DNA from: Nitrospira sp.
GTDB taxonomy: Bacteria > Nitrospirota > Nitrospiria > Nitrospirales > Nitrospiraceae
Assembly: GCA_030653545.1 (NCBI GenBank)
Contig: JAURZE010000038.1
Coordinates: 1-64,000 of the forward strand
Length of the DNA stretch: 64,000 bases
Reading direction: 5' to 3'
Shown here: positions 53,239 to 61,525 of the stretch, in pieces
How positions within the stretch are numbered: position 1 is the first letter of the stretch
Layout: every line of letters begins with the position of its first letter
Notes under the pieces: generated by a model
Told to the model about the DNA's origin: nothing
Database searches by the model: none
Seen by the model: only the letters and a program-made list of their open reading frames with translations
Translations under genes and position numbers: made by a program

Positions 53239-53440
53239 CGCCAGGGGAGCACGTTCCCTCTCACCCAAACCTACCAGGCAAGCCCTGTCACACACAGACC
53301 ATCCATAGCGTCAGCGTCAAGTCGAAACGTCGGGGGACTGCCGCCGTCTCCGTCTCCACCTCTCCCCCGGTCAAATCGCGCTAACGCCTGACGGGCACGC
53401 TCCCCCTCGCCCGACCCTGTCAGGCGAGTCCGTTCCACAC
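53151..53440 (+). repeat. Direct duplication of the lipoprotein gene's 3' end (two ~145-base units)
   Basis: Unit 1 (53151-53296) holds the gene's last 29 codons and stop; unit 2 (53297-53440) repeats them with scattered changes. Unit 2 still reads TIHSVSVKSKRRGTAAVSVS but has no start codon. The offset is 146 bases. A stem CGCCTGACGGG (53385-53395) with CCCTGTCAGGCG (53415-53426) follows the second unit and could end the transcript. Confidence 0.8.
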
Positions 53441-53501
53441 GATGGTCTGGTCTCCCGCCGGCTCCTAATGCTATGATGCGCCCCTCACAGCGGGAGCACA
53501 C

Positions 53502-53819
53502 ATGGACATTGAAGCCTTTCGTCAAATGGTCGTCAAAAACCCCAAGGGGTTCCTCGGGCGCTACGGCCTGGGCAATAAAATTCTGCAGGAAGGCGGCAAT
53601 CTGGAAGAAGCCGTTGAACACCTGCGCGTCGCCGTCCAACTGGACCCGGTGCATGTGGCGTCCCACCTGGCTCTCGGACGCGCCCTGATCGGTGTGGGAC
53701 GGCCGGAAGAAGCCAAACCTGTGCTGCAAGCCGGTATCGACGCCTCCGCCTCCGGACGAGCCAATGGCGGGCGCGACCTCGTCCCTGAAATGCAGATGAT
53801 CCTCCAAGGGCTACGCTAA
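53502..53819 (+). CDS. TPR-like hypothetical protein, 105 aa
   Basis: A small helical protein with one or two tetratricopeptide-like repeats: YGLGNKILQEGGNLEEAVEHLRVAVQLDPVHVASHLALGRALIGVGRPEEAKPVLQAGI. GGGAG precedes the ATG. An extended -10 TGCTATGAT lies at 53469-53477. The downstream genes to 55957 are spaced by 2-21 bases, so it may head a short operon leading up to the peptide cluster. Confidence 0.75.
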   Translation: MDIEAFRQMVVKNPKGFLGRYGLGNKILQEGGNLEEAVEHLRVAVQLDPVHVASHLALGRALIGVGRPEEAKPVLQAGIDASASGRANGGRDLVPEMQMILQGLR

Positions 53820-53834
53820 CCACGGAGACCTCCT

Positions 53835-54035
53835 ATGACGTTGGATACAGCCAAACAGCGCATCGAATCGGCCATCGCACAGTTCGGACCGCGCGCGGCA
53901 CCGATGATCGATCTGGTGATGAATGAAGTCCGTTCCGATATGGGCGCGACAGCCTTCAACGAACTGGTCGACGAGTTTGATCTGGAGTTGGAATACAACA
54001 TTGCGCCGCTGGAGTCCGATTACTCCAACAGCTAA
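53835..54035 (+). CDS. Small hypothetical protein, 66 aa
   Basis: An acidic helical protein starting MTLDTAKQRIESAIAQFGPRAAPMIDLVMNEVRSDMG. No family is recognised. GGAGACCTCC lies just ahead of the ATG. It sits 15 bases after the TPR-like gene and 21 before the glycosyltransferase-like gene, so it is probably part of the same operon. Confidence 0.6.
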   Translation: MTLDTAKQRIESAIAQFGPRAAPMIDLVMNEVRSDMGATAFNELVDEFDLELEYNIAPLESDYSNS

Positions 54036-54056
54036 CCCGTCACGAGCGACCCTTCT

Positions 54057-55154
54057 GTGCCACTGATCTGGTCCGCCATTTCCGCCCACGGCTACGGACA
54101 CGCCGCCCAGGCCGTCCCCGTGCTGAACGAACTGGGTACGCGTATTCCCTCGCTCCGCGTCATTCTCCGCACGAACGTCCCCCGGCACTTTTTCGAATCG
54201 CGCATGACCGTGCCCTGGGAACTGCGCCCGGCCCAGATGGATATCGGGTGCCTGCAGCATGGTCCCCTCACCATGGATTGGGACGCGACCTGGCAGGCCC
54301 ATCGGACCTTTCACGCACACTGGGAAGCCCGACTCAAGGAAGAAACCCTCGCCATCCAGGAGGCTCGCCCGGATCTCGTCATCGGCAATACGCCCTACCT
54401 GACCATGGCGGCCGGGGCCGACGCCGGCATACCAACAGTGGCGATCGCCAGTCTAAGCTGGGATGAGATCCTGCGAGACCATGTCGATCCGGCGCAGCCT
54501 TGGCACGCGGCCATTCTTGCGGACATCCGCCGCGCGTATGGGCAAGCCAATCTGCTGCTGCGCCTCACACCGGGCCTGCCGATGCCGGCTTTTCGCCGCG
54601 CCATCGACATCGGCCCGATAGCCCATCCGTTGCCTCCAGCACGAGCTCAGCTACGTGCACAATTGAATATCCCGAATGAGGATTCGCTCGTGCTCGTGGC
54701 CTTTGGCGGGATCCGTTTCGAAGCGCTCCCATTTGATCGCATGGAATCGATGCAGGGCCTTCAATTCTTAATCGACGGTCCAGTTCCTCCCCATCATCGT
54801 CGGGTCCATTCCCTCGCGACAATCTCAGAGCGGTTCAGCACCCTCCTGTCTTCCGTCGATGTCATCATGACGAAACCAGGCTATGGGACCACGATTGAAG
54901 CCGTAGAGGTCCAGACTCCCATTGTCTACGTCCGCCGTTACAATTTTGCCGACGAGGACTCCCTCGTCGCCTATCTGCATCGCTATGGTCGCGGCGTGGA
55001 GCTCTCCCGTAAGGACTTCCTGGAAGCCCGCTGGGAACCGGCCATTCGACAAGCGCTGACATTGCCGCCACCAGCGTTCCCGCCGCCGGCCTGTACCGGC
55101 GCGGCTGATGCGGCCATGCAGCTCCTGCCGTTTCTGCAGCCATCAGGAAGATAG
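54057..55154 (+). CDS. Glycosyltransferase-like protein (GT-B, GT28-like)
   Basis: A 365-residue protein with a GT-B fold: N-terminal AISAHGYGHAAQAVPVLNEL and C-terminal VIMTKPGYGTTIEAVEVQTPIVYV, which contains the nucleotide-sugar binding pattern KPGxGTxxEA found in MurG/GT28-like and UDP-glycosyltransferases. It may transfer a sugar to a small molecule, protein or lipid. The start is GTG at 54057. Only two bases separate it from the methyltransferase gene. Whether it serves the peptide pathway is open. Confidence 0.7.
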   Translation: MPLIWSAISAHGYGHAAQAVPVLNELGTRIPSLRVILRTNVPRHFFESRMTVPWELRPAQMDIGCLQHGPLTMDWDATWQAHRTFHAHWEARLKEETLAIQEARPDLVIGNTPYLTMAAGADAGIPTVAIASLSWDEILRDHVDPAQPWHAAILADIRRAYGQANLLLRLTPGLPMPAFRRAIDIGPIAHPLPPARAQLRAQLNIPNEDSLVLVAFGGIRFEALPFDRMESMQGLQFLIDGPVPPHHRRVHSLATISERFSTLLSSVDVIMTKPGYGTTIEAVEVQTPIVYVRRYNFADEDSLVAYLHRYGRGVELSRKDFLEARWEPAIRQALTLPPPAFPPPACTGAADAAMQLLPFLQPSGR

Positions 55155-55156
55155 CC

Positions 55157-55957
55157 ATGCGTTTTCTGGCCATCATCGTCACGGGATGCGCGAAGCTCGT
55201 GGGCACGCTCGTCGGATGGCTCGCACAGATCCACATGTTTCTGTATGGCATCCTCCCGGCGCTCTTGCCACCCGATCAACTCAGCGCACTGATCCGTCGT
55301 TACTATGACCGCAGCTACGCGGAGGCCGGTACCCGTATTCCCCTCACCGGCTATTCCTGGTCGTTGGAGGCCTGGGAGGAGCAGATGCTGGCGCAACATC
55401 TGTCGCGGCCCGATACCATCCTCATCCTCGGGGCTGGGCTCGGGCGTGAGTCGCTCGTGCTGGCCCAACGGGGCTATGACGCATTGGCGCTGGACATTGC
55501 TCGCGGAGGATTACTCATCGGCGCCCGACGGGCCGCGTCGCTAAATCTTCCCGTCACATTCGTACAAGCGGACTTTCTCACCCCCCCGGTTCGAGCCGCG
55601 TCCGTCGCATACATCATCCTCTCCGGCGTCATGTACAGCGCCGTCCCAGGGCGTACACGACGACAGGAGTGGCTGCGACGTCTCATGCAATGCCTCAAGC
55701 CTGGTGGGAAGCTGGTCCTGAACTTCGTGATCGCCAGAGAACCGGACACGGCGCTCACTCGCATGATTCGGCGATGCGCCGCCACGATCCTCTCCTGGCC
55801 GGGAACCAACCAGACCTATCAAGACGGCGATACCTGTACCAACGGCCATTTCATGCACGTGTTCCGCGATAAAGAAGAACTGCGGACAGAGATCGCTGAG
55901 GCCGGCGCGACCCTGGTCGAGCTGAACTGGCCCGATGGCTATGCCGTCCTCTCCTGA
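55157..55957 (+). CDS. Class I SAM-dependent methyltransferase
   Basis: A 266-residue protein. A hydrophobic N-terminal segment (MRFLAIIVTGCAKLVGTLVGWLAQIHMFLYGILPALL) suggests membrane attachment. Motif I is ILILGAGLGRESLVLAQRGYDALALDIA, motif post-I ends in Asp, and FVQADFLTPPV and YIILSGVMYSAV follow. The substrate is unknown. It ends 81 bases before the pqqD-like gene. Confidence 0.78.
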   Translation: MRFLAIIVTGCAKLVGTLVGWLAQIHMFLYGILPALLPPDQLSALIRRYYDRSYAEAGTRIPLTGYSWSLEAWEEQMLAQHLSRPDTILILGAGLGRESLVLAQRGYDALALDIARGGLLIGARRAASLNLPVTFVQADFLTPPVRAASVAYIILSGVMYSAVPGRTRRQEWLRRLMQCLKPGGKLVLNFVIAREPDTALTRMIRRCAATILSWPGTNQTYQDGDTCTNGHFMHVFRDKEELRTEIAEAGATLVELNWPDGYAVLS

Positions 55958-56002
55958 GCCAGCGCTCCGCCGCCGCCCGCGCCCTTTTCCAAGAAATACC
56001 GC

Positions 56003-56031
56003 TGGAAGCCCCTTAGAGGATTTGCTATCCT
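56003..56031 (+). promoter_or_regulatory. Possible promoter of the peptide-modification operon
   Basis: An extended -10 TGCTATCCT (56023-56031) lies seven bases before the ATG at 56039; the -35 region (TGGAAG, 56003-56008) is weak. A 6-base inverted repeat GAGGAT...ATCCTC (56016-56032) covers the -10 box and could bind a regulator. No ribosome binding site is seen, consistent with a leaderless start. Confidence 0.35.
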
Positions 56032-56038
56032 CCCACCC

Positions 56039-56350
56039 ATGAATCCTACGGCCGTCTTTTCGAAACATCCGGACTATGTCCAGCGCGACGTGGCCGGAGA
56101 ATGTATCCTCGTCCCGGTGCGGCGCTCGCTCAAAGACTCCAACAGCATCTACGTCTTAAATGAAACCGGTGCAGCCCTGTGGCAGCGCCTCGACGGCACC
56201 TGTACCGTGCAGGACATCTGCGCCGCATTTATCGAGGACTACGATGTCGCTCCGGACCAATTGAATCAAGACTTCGACACATTACTGGCAGACCTTCTCT
56301 CGATCCAGGCAATCCAAGAGGTGGCGGTCGCCCATGGTCCCACAGGTTAA
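56039..56350 (+). CDS. PqqD-family peptide chaperone
   Basis: A 103-residue PqqD-like domain: SKHPDYVQRDVAGECILVPVRR, NSIYVLNETGAALWQRLDGTCTVQDICAAFIEDYDVAPDQLNQDFDTLLADLL. PqqD proteins bind the leader of a precursor peptide and deliver it to a radical SAM enzyme. Its 3' end overlaps the first radical SAM gene by 17 bases. In this operon the likely client is the peptide at 58377. Confidence 0.85.
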   Translation: MNPTAVFSKHPDYVQRDVAGECILVPVRRSLKDSNSIYVLNETGAALWQRLDGTCTVQDICAAFIEDYDVAPDQLNQDFDTLLADLLSIQAIQEVAVAHGPTG

Positions 56351-57245
56351 ACTCAGCCATCTGCCGGATCGTTACCCCCTCGCCTGCCAGTGGGAGATCA
56401 CCTGCCGCTGCAATCTCCGATGCGTCATGTGTTATACGGATTGTCGGAACACACCGGAATCCGTTCGCCGCGAACTCTCTACCGACGAGATCTTCCGCAT
56501 CATGGATCAGCTGCTGGAGGCCGGGCTCCTTGAGCTCTGCCTGACCGGCGGCGAGCCGCTCTCGCGGCCCGACTTCTTTCAGATCTACGATTATGCCGTC
56601 TCGCGCGGACTCCTGGTGACCCTCTTTACCAACGGCACACTCATCACTGAATCCGTCGCCGATCGGCTCGCGGCTCTCCCGCCCCATCGTGTTGAAATCA
56701 GCCTTCATGGCACGACGACCGAAACCTTCGAGCGCGTCACGCAAGGAACCGGCTCCCATGCGCGTTGCCTGGAGGCGATTCGCATGTTGGCCGCCCGACG
56801 ACTTCCGCTTGTCGTCAAGACCACCGCGATGACCATCAACCGTGACGAAGTACTTGCCGTCAAATCATGGGCTGCCTCGCTGGGACCGGGGGCCTTCCGC
56901 CTAGGGGAGGACCTGCGCCCAGAACTTGACGGCGGGGCCGGACCGTTTCGCTATGCCCTCTCGGCGCATGAGCTGGAGACATTGAACAGGCAGGACCCGG
57001 ATCTCTGGAGCGAAGCCTGCCGGAAATCCCGAACCGATCTCCCGCCTTGCAACAGCGGCATGCAGCGCTTTCACATTGATGCCTACGGCGGCTTGCATCT
57101 CTGTTCGGGCAACCGGCGGCAGTCCTACGATCTACGACAAGGTTCATTCCGAGAAGGGTTTTATGAGGTGCTTCCGACGTTTGCCTGCGAATGGAAGACG
57201 CCGGCCTCGACGCGCCTCATTCAACCGGAAGCGCATCATGTCTGA
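56334..57245 (+). CDS. Radical SAM protein with partial SPASM region (RiPP maturase 1)
   Basis: A 303-residue enzyme. Cys26, Cys30 and Cys33 (CNLRCVMC) bind the SAM iron-sulfur cluster; LTGGEPLSRPD is the GGE motif. The C-terminal part has CNSGMQRFHIDAYGGLHLC and a lone Cys (FACEWKT), a shortened SPASM or twitch region. It may lack one auxiliary cluster. It overlaps pqqD and ends just after the start of the second radical SAM gene. Confidence 0.85.
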   Translation: MVPQVKLSHLPDRYPLACQWEITCRCNLRCVMCYTDCRNTPESVRRELSTDEIFRIMDQLLEAGLLELCLTGGEPLSRPDFFQIYDYAVSRGLLVTLFTNGTLITESVADRLAALPPHRVEISLHGTTTETFERVTQGTGSHARCLEAIRMLAARRLPLVVKTTAMTINRDEVLAVKSWAASLGPGAFRLGEDLRPELDGGAGPFRYALSAHELETLNRQDPDLWSEACRKSRTDLPPCNSGMQRFHIDAYGGLHLCSGNRRQSYDLRQGSFREGFYEVLPTFACEWKTPASTRLIQPEAHHV

Positions 57246-58380
57246 TACCCGCCCGTTGCCCATAATCCCCTACGGGACGTTTAGCCAGCATGTTCACGAC
57301 CAAGCCGCCACCCGTCACCGGGTCATCAAAGCGCAACTCGAACTCACCTATCGCTGCAATCTCCACTGCCGGCATTGCTACACCGATCCGTATAACGACA
57401 GTGCCTACTTTCCGCGCGAGCTCACGTTGACCGAGATTCAACGGCTCCTCGGTGAGATGCGAAACACCGGAATCATCTGGCTGAACCTGACCGGCGGCGA
57501 TATTTTCATGCGGCCGGACTTTTTCGACATTTACGAAGCTGCAATCGGTCACGGCTTCCTACTGCAGCTCTACACGAACGGCACGCTCTTCACCCGCGCG
57601 ATCATCGAACGCTTGCAGGCGCACCCGCCCTTTTCCATCGACATTTCCTGCCACTCGGTCGACGAATCGCAGTTCGACTGGTTCACACAGGTGCCGGGCT
57701 CGTATCGCGCCTTTCTCCGTGGAATCGCTCTACTGCAGGCCAGCGGCCTGCCCTTTTCCCTCAAAACCAAATTGATGAACTGGAATGCAGGCGAGATGGA
57801 CCAACTGCGCCGGTTCACCGAATCGAATGGTCAGACCTTCGGCTATACCACGTCCCTCTCCCCCCGCCTGAACGGAGACGGCTCATCTCTCGACTATCGC
57901 ATCGCTCCCGATGCCATCCACCGACTCCGCTCGAATCGGGATGTGACCCACGAGACTGAGAATTGCCCTACACACGATCCCCTCTCTCCTCCCGCACACG
58001 AGCGCCTGTTTCGCTGCGGTTGCGGCACCGACACAATTCACATCAACGCCTGGGGCGAGCTCAGCACCTGCACGTTCCAATATGAAACACGCCTGTCGTT
58101 GCGCACTCACACCGTGCGCGAAGCGATCGAACAGACCTTTGCGGCAATACCCGGTCTGACCTACCAGACGGATTCCGCCTGCCGGACCTGTACCCTGCAT
58201 ACGTTCTGCGACAAGCAGCCGACGCAAGCCCGATGGGAAACCGGCCATCCGGAATCCCCGATTCCCTATGACTGTGACGTCGCCTTCGCCCGCGCCGAGT
58301 CGACCCACCAACAGCCATTGATTCATCCCCTGCATGGGCACCCCCGTCCTGCGACAGCCACAACAGGAGTCTCGTCATGA
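57238..58380 (+). CDS. Radical SAM/SPASM protein (RiPP maturase 2)
   Basis: A 380-residue enzyme. Cys40, Cys44 and Cys47 (CNLHCRHC) form the SAM cluster site; LTGGDIFMRPD has Asp in place of the usual Glu of the GGE motif. The SPASM domain is complete: FRCGCGTDTIHINAWGELSTC, then CRTCTLHTFC and a last Cys (YDCDVAFA). SPASM enzymes make Cys-to-alpha-carbon or other carbon-sulfur or carbon-carbon links in peptides. Its stop overlaps the peptide gene start (ATGA). Confidence 0.87.
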   Translation: MSDTRPLPIIPYGTFSQHVHDQAATRHRVIKAQLELTYRCNLHCRHCYTDPYNDSAYFPRELTLTEIQRLLGEMRNTGIIWLNLTGGDIFMRPDFFDIYEAAIGHGFLLQLYTNGTLFTRAIIERLQAHPPFSIDISCHSVDESQFDWFTQVPGSYRAFLRGIALLQASGLPFSLKTKLMNWNAGEMDQLRRFTESNGQTFGYTTSLSPRLNGDGSSLDYRIAPDAIHRLRSNRDVTHETENCPTHDPLSPPAHERLFRCGCGTDTIHINAWGELSTCTFQYETRLSLRTHTVREAIEQTFAAIPGLTYQTDSACRTCTLHTFCDKQPTQARWETGHPESPIPYDCDVAFARAESTHQQPLIHPLHGHPRPATATTGVSS

Positions 58381-58622
58381 ACCAGAAGAAGCCTTATACA
58401 ACGCCGCAGCTGTTTGAAGTCCCGCTCGATCAGGAGCAAGCCATCTTGACCTCCTGCAGTACCGCCACCATCGCCACATCAGCGGGCGGCACTAACGGCT
58501 GCCGTCCACCTACCGGATGTAGCAATTATCCCAACGCCAGTCTGGTTGGTTGCAAACGTTCGGTCATTCCGCTGACCTACATGGGACGAACCTGTCATGA
58601 CAGCGGCCCCCGCGCTTCGTAG
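58377..58622 (+). CDS. Predicted RiPP precursor peptide, 81 aa, five cysteines
   Basis: The first 26 residues (KKPYTTPQLFEVPLDQEQAILTS) look like a leader: KKPYxxPxL followed by an LDxEQA box is common in radical SAM peptide precursors. The rest has Cys at 27, 42, 48, 59 and 73, a Gly/Thr/Ser-rich TATIATSAGGTNG stretch and CRPPTGC. It lies between two radical SAM genes and overlaps the upstream one. The core boundaries and modification pattern are unknown. It is the obvious substrate of the operon. Confidence 0.75.
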   Translation: MNQKKPYTTPQLFEVPLDQEQAILTSCSTATIATSAGGTNGCRPPTGCSNYPNASLVGCKRSVIPLTYMGRTCHDSGPRAS

Positions 58623-58630
58623 GAACCAGC

Positions 58631-59536
58631 ATGCGCTTTACCCTTGAGATCGGCGGATATCGCATCGCGGTTAATGAACCCCAAGACCACCCCGTTCTCC
58701 TGTGGCCGCTTCGCCCCTTCGATGCATTTCTGGTGGACGAGCACAGTCCAGCCGATATCACGGTTGAGGTCGCGGTAGCCTCAACTCTCCCTGACCTTCC
58801 GACGGACCGCTTGCGATTCGATTCAGATCACGGACACTGGAAACTCTTTGAGTCTGGCGACCATCTCGTCCTCGATAGCCTCAGTCCGAAAACCGGCGCC
58901 TCACGGGCGCGCGCGCGGTTGTCGCCGGATTACCGGCATGTGGAGGCCTGGGTGCTGCCGGATTTCCAGAACGGGCAAGTGGGCTGGTCCCCCGTGCATC
59001 TCTTCAATCCGATTCTCGAGGTCTGCCTGCTGTCTCTCCTGGCGAGGAATGGAGGAATCCTGCTCCACGCCTCAGGACTGACCTACCAGAAGACGGGCTT
59101 CGTCTTTACCGGCGCATCAGGAACCGGGAAGTCCACCTTAGCCGGATGGTTCGCCGAACAGGGCGCCCATATCCTCAGCGATGAGCGCATGATTGTGCGC
59201 CGGACCCATTCCTCGGTCATGCTGTATGGCACACCCTGGATCGGCTCGGGAGAGTTTGCCGCCAATGCCTCAGCCCCGCTATCCCGGCTCTTCTGTATCC
59301 GCCATGGACAGGGCCGGCATCGCTTCGAGCCACTCGCGGCTTCGCGCATCGTGGCCTTTCTCCTGCAACAAACGTTTCTCCCCTCTTGGGATCGCACCGC
59401 CATGGACGCAACCGTCGACAGCCTGATCGCTCTGACACGACAGATTCCCTGCATCGGCCTCGCATGTTTAAAGAACCCGGACGTCGTCGATGCGATCATG
59501 GATCATCAGCGGACGACCCCGCTCACGACCGTATAA
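58631..59536 (+). CDS. HPr-kinase-like protein (P-loop kinase of RiPP clusters)
   Basis: A 301-residue protein. The Walker A loop GASGTGKST lies at residues 161-169 after LLHASGL, and SDERMIV at 183-189 carries the acidic residue, as in HPr kinase/phosphorylase. Homologues in lasso-peptide clusters (for example paeninodin) phosphorylate the peptide's Ser. Here it may phosphorylate the peptide or sense energy status. The ATG at 58631 lies eight bases after the peptide stop, and its stop overlaps the next ATG by one base. Confidence 0.8.
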   Translation: MRFTLEIGGYRIAVNEPQDHPVLLWPLRPFDAFLVDEHSPADITVEVAVASTLPDLPTDRLRFDSDHGHWKLFESGDHLVLDSLSPKTGASRARARLSPDYRHVEAWVLPDFQNGQVGWSPVHLFNPILEVCLLSLLARNGGILLHASGLTYQKTGFVFTGASGTGKSTLAGWFAEQGAHILSDERMIVRRTHSSVMLYGTPWIGSGEFAANASAPLSRLFCIRHGQGRHRFEPLAASRIVAFLLQQTFLPSWDRTAMDATVDSLIALTRQIPCIGLACLKNPDVVDAIMDHQRTTPLTTV

Positions 59537-60594
59537 TGCGACACCTCGACGCCCAGATGTTTCTCGACTCCATCTCAGCCCGCTCCGGGCAAGACCGCCG
59601 TCCGGACAGCGCCACTTTCGAGCTGACCTATGGCTGCAATCTTCGCTGTGTCCATTGTTACAATCCCACCCATCGCGCCTTGCCTCAGGAACTGACGACC
59701 GCCGAGGTCTGCACCATCCTCACTCAGATGGCCGAGCTTGGCGTGCTCACCGTCAGCCTTAGCGGAGGCGAACCGTCGCTACGGCCCGACATCGAACCGA
59801 TCCTTCGCCACGCGCGCCAGGCCGGTCTGCTGATCTGGTTGTTGACGAACGCCACCCGCATGACTCCGGCGTTTGCGTCGCTCCTCACAGAGGTGCCCAT
59901 CGCCCATGCGTTCGTATCCATCTACGGCGCAACGATGACCACCTATGAATCAATGACCGGAGTGGGCGGCTCTTTCGCCCATTTTCTTCACGGGCTCGAT
60001 ACGCTGAAAGCCTGTCCGTTCCCGGTAACCGTCCGGATGCCCGTGACCACGGTCAATTGGACGGAAGTCGATGCCTGCCAGGCTCTCGTGGAATCCCGAG
60101 GATTCAAGTTTCAATACAGCCTCGACATCCACCCCCGAACCGATGGCGACGCCGCGCCGCTGTCCTATCGGCTGTCTCCTGATCGGAAAACTGAACTCGA
60201 CCTTCGGAAACTGGGGAAAGCGTCTCCGGATGTAGTTCCTGACGCCTGCGCCGCCAATGAACCCTTCATTTCCTGCGCCTGCGGCCGCAGTCGCTTTGCC
60301 GTGACGCCCTACGGCGAGATGAATCTCTGCGTGGCCTTTCCGACACCCCAATATAATTTGCGAACCGGCACCCTGCGCGAAGGATGGGCCATCCTCAAAG
60401 AGACCGTCGACCGGGCGCAGCCCAATACCCGGTACGCATGTCCGACGTGCGACGTCAACCGATTCTGCCGCCAAGGCCGCAGCGATGCCTGGCTGGAGAC
60501 CGGCGATATGAGTGCCTGTCTTCCGCACTTCAAGGAGTGGGCCACACTGGAGCATCATACCCATGCCCTCCTCGACCCTCGACGATCTCGCTGA
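59536..60594 (+). CDS. Radical SAM/SPASM protein (RiPP maturase 3)
   Basis: A 352-residue enzyme. Cys34, Cys38 and Cys41 (CNLRCVHC) form the SAM cluster site, LSGGEPSLRPD is the GGE motif. The SPASM region is complete: ISCACGRSRFAVTPYGEMNLC, then YACPTCDVNRFC and SACLPHF. Third radical SAM gene in the operon. Its ATG overlaps the kinase stop (TAATG). It ends 32 bases after the start of the nucleotidyltransferase gene. Confidence 0.87.
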   Translation: MRHLDAQMFLDSISARSGQDRRPDSATFELTYGCNLRCVHCYNPTHRALPQELTTAEVCTILTQMAELGVLTVSLSGGEPSLRPDIEPILRHARQAGLLIWLLTNATRMTPAFASLLTEVPIAHAFVSIYGATMTTYESMTGVGGSFAHFLHGLDTLKACPFPVTVRMPVTTVNWTEVDACQALVESRGFKFQYSLDIHPRTDGDAAPLSYRLSPDRKTELDLRKLGKASPDVVPDACAANEPFISCACGRSRFAVTPYGEMNLCVAFPTPQYNLRTGTLREGWAILKETVDRAQPNTRYACPTCDVNRFCRQGRSDAWLETGDMSACLPHFKEWATLEHHTHALLDPRRSR

Positions 60595-61525
60595 CGCCTA
60601 CTCCCGCGTGAGCGCCGGCAATGCCGCTCTGCTCGAACAGTTCCATGCCTTCGCCACGCTCCTGGAACAAGCCCACATTCCCTTTCTGGTCCTCAAAGGG
60701 CTGGATGTCCTGGTCAGGTGTTACGGAATCCGTGGGACGCGGCCACTGTCAGACGTCGATCTGCTCGTCCATGAGACGGATCTTGCGTCGATTGATAAGA
60801 TCCTGACAGCGGCAGGCTATAGCAAACAGATCGATGGAAATCCCTGCTATGCGTCTCCAGGGAATGGACTCGCCTTCGATATCGTCACCACGCTCTGGTA
60901 CCTCGACGACCAGAGCTTGGGCGAGTTGTGGGCCACCGCCAGACCGCATACCCTCCACCGGCGAAGAGTCTCTCTCCTCGCCGCCGATGATCTCCTGATT
61001 CATCTGATCGCCTATGCGGTCATTCATCGCGGTGCGTTCACCCCGGCATGGGACCAGGACATGCGCTTGCTGCTCTCACGCGAATCAATCGATTGGGCGG
61101 CCGTCACCCGTAAGGCCAGACAGTACTCGCTCTCGATCCCTTTGCTCTATGGGCTCACGTACCTTCGTCACCGCATGCCGACGCTTCCCATTCTGGATTC
61201 TTTTCTCCAATCCCTGGCCCCAGGCGGAGGCTCTGACAGAGTCCTCTATTGGCTACTCCAGCGTCTGGTTACCACACAGCCCATCCCCGAACTCGGTCAT
61301 TTCCTGATCTGGCTGACCAGGCCGGCGGGAAGCAAATGGCACGACCTGCGCCAGACCTTCTTTCCGCCCAAGACGTTTCTCGGATACCGCTATGGAGCCG
61401 CCGCGATGCGCAGCCCCCTCATCACCCGCTGCCGCCGCCTGATCAGCCTGACCTGGGCCCTACTCACCCTGGCAACCACAATTGTTCGGCGTCTACTCCA
61501 ATCGCCCATGCGGAGCCCCGTATGA
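60563..61525 (+). CDS. Nucleotidyltransferase family protein (NTP_transf_5-like)
   Basis: A 320-residue protein. FLVLKGLDVLVRCYGIRGTRPLSDVDLLVH carries the S-D-V-D metal motif (Asp64 and Asp66), which matches the uncharacterised nucleotidyltransferase family PF14907. Such genes sit in lasso and other RiPP clusters and may nucleotidylate the peptide or a carrier. The C-terminus is helical with a basic hydrophobic end. Its stop overlaps the next gene by four bases. Confidence 0.8.
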   Translation: MPSSTLDDLADAYSRVSAGNAALLEQFHAFATLLEQAHIPFLVLKGLDVLVRCYGIRGTRPLSDVDLLVHETDLASIDKILTAAGYSKQIDGNPCYASPGNGLAFDIVTTLWYLDDQSLGELWATARPHTLHRRRVSLLAADDLLIHLIAYAVIHRGAFTPAWDQDMRLLLSRESIDWAAVTRKARQYSLSIPLLYGLTYLRHRMPTLPILDSFLQSLAPGGGSDRVLYWLLQRLVTTQPIPELGHFLIWLTRPAGSKWHDLRQTFFPPKTFLGYRYGAAAMRSPLITRCRRLISLTWALLTLATTIVRRLLQSPMRSPV

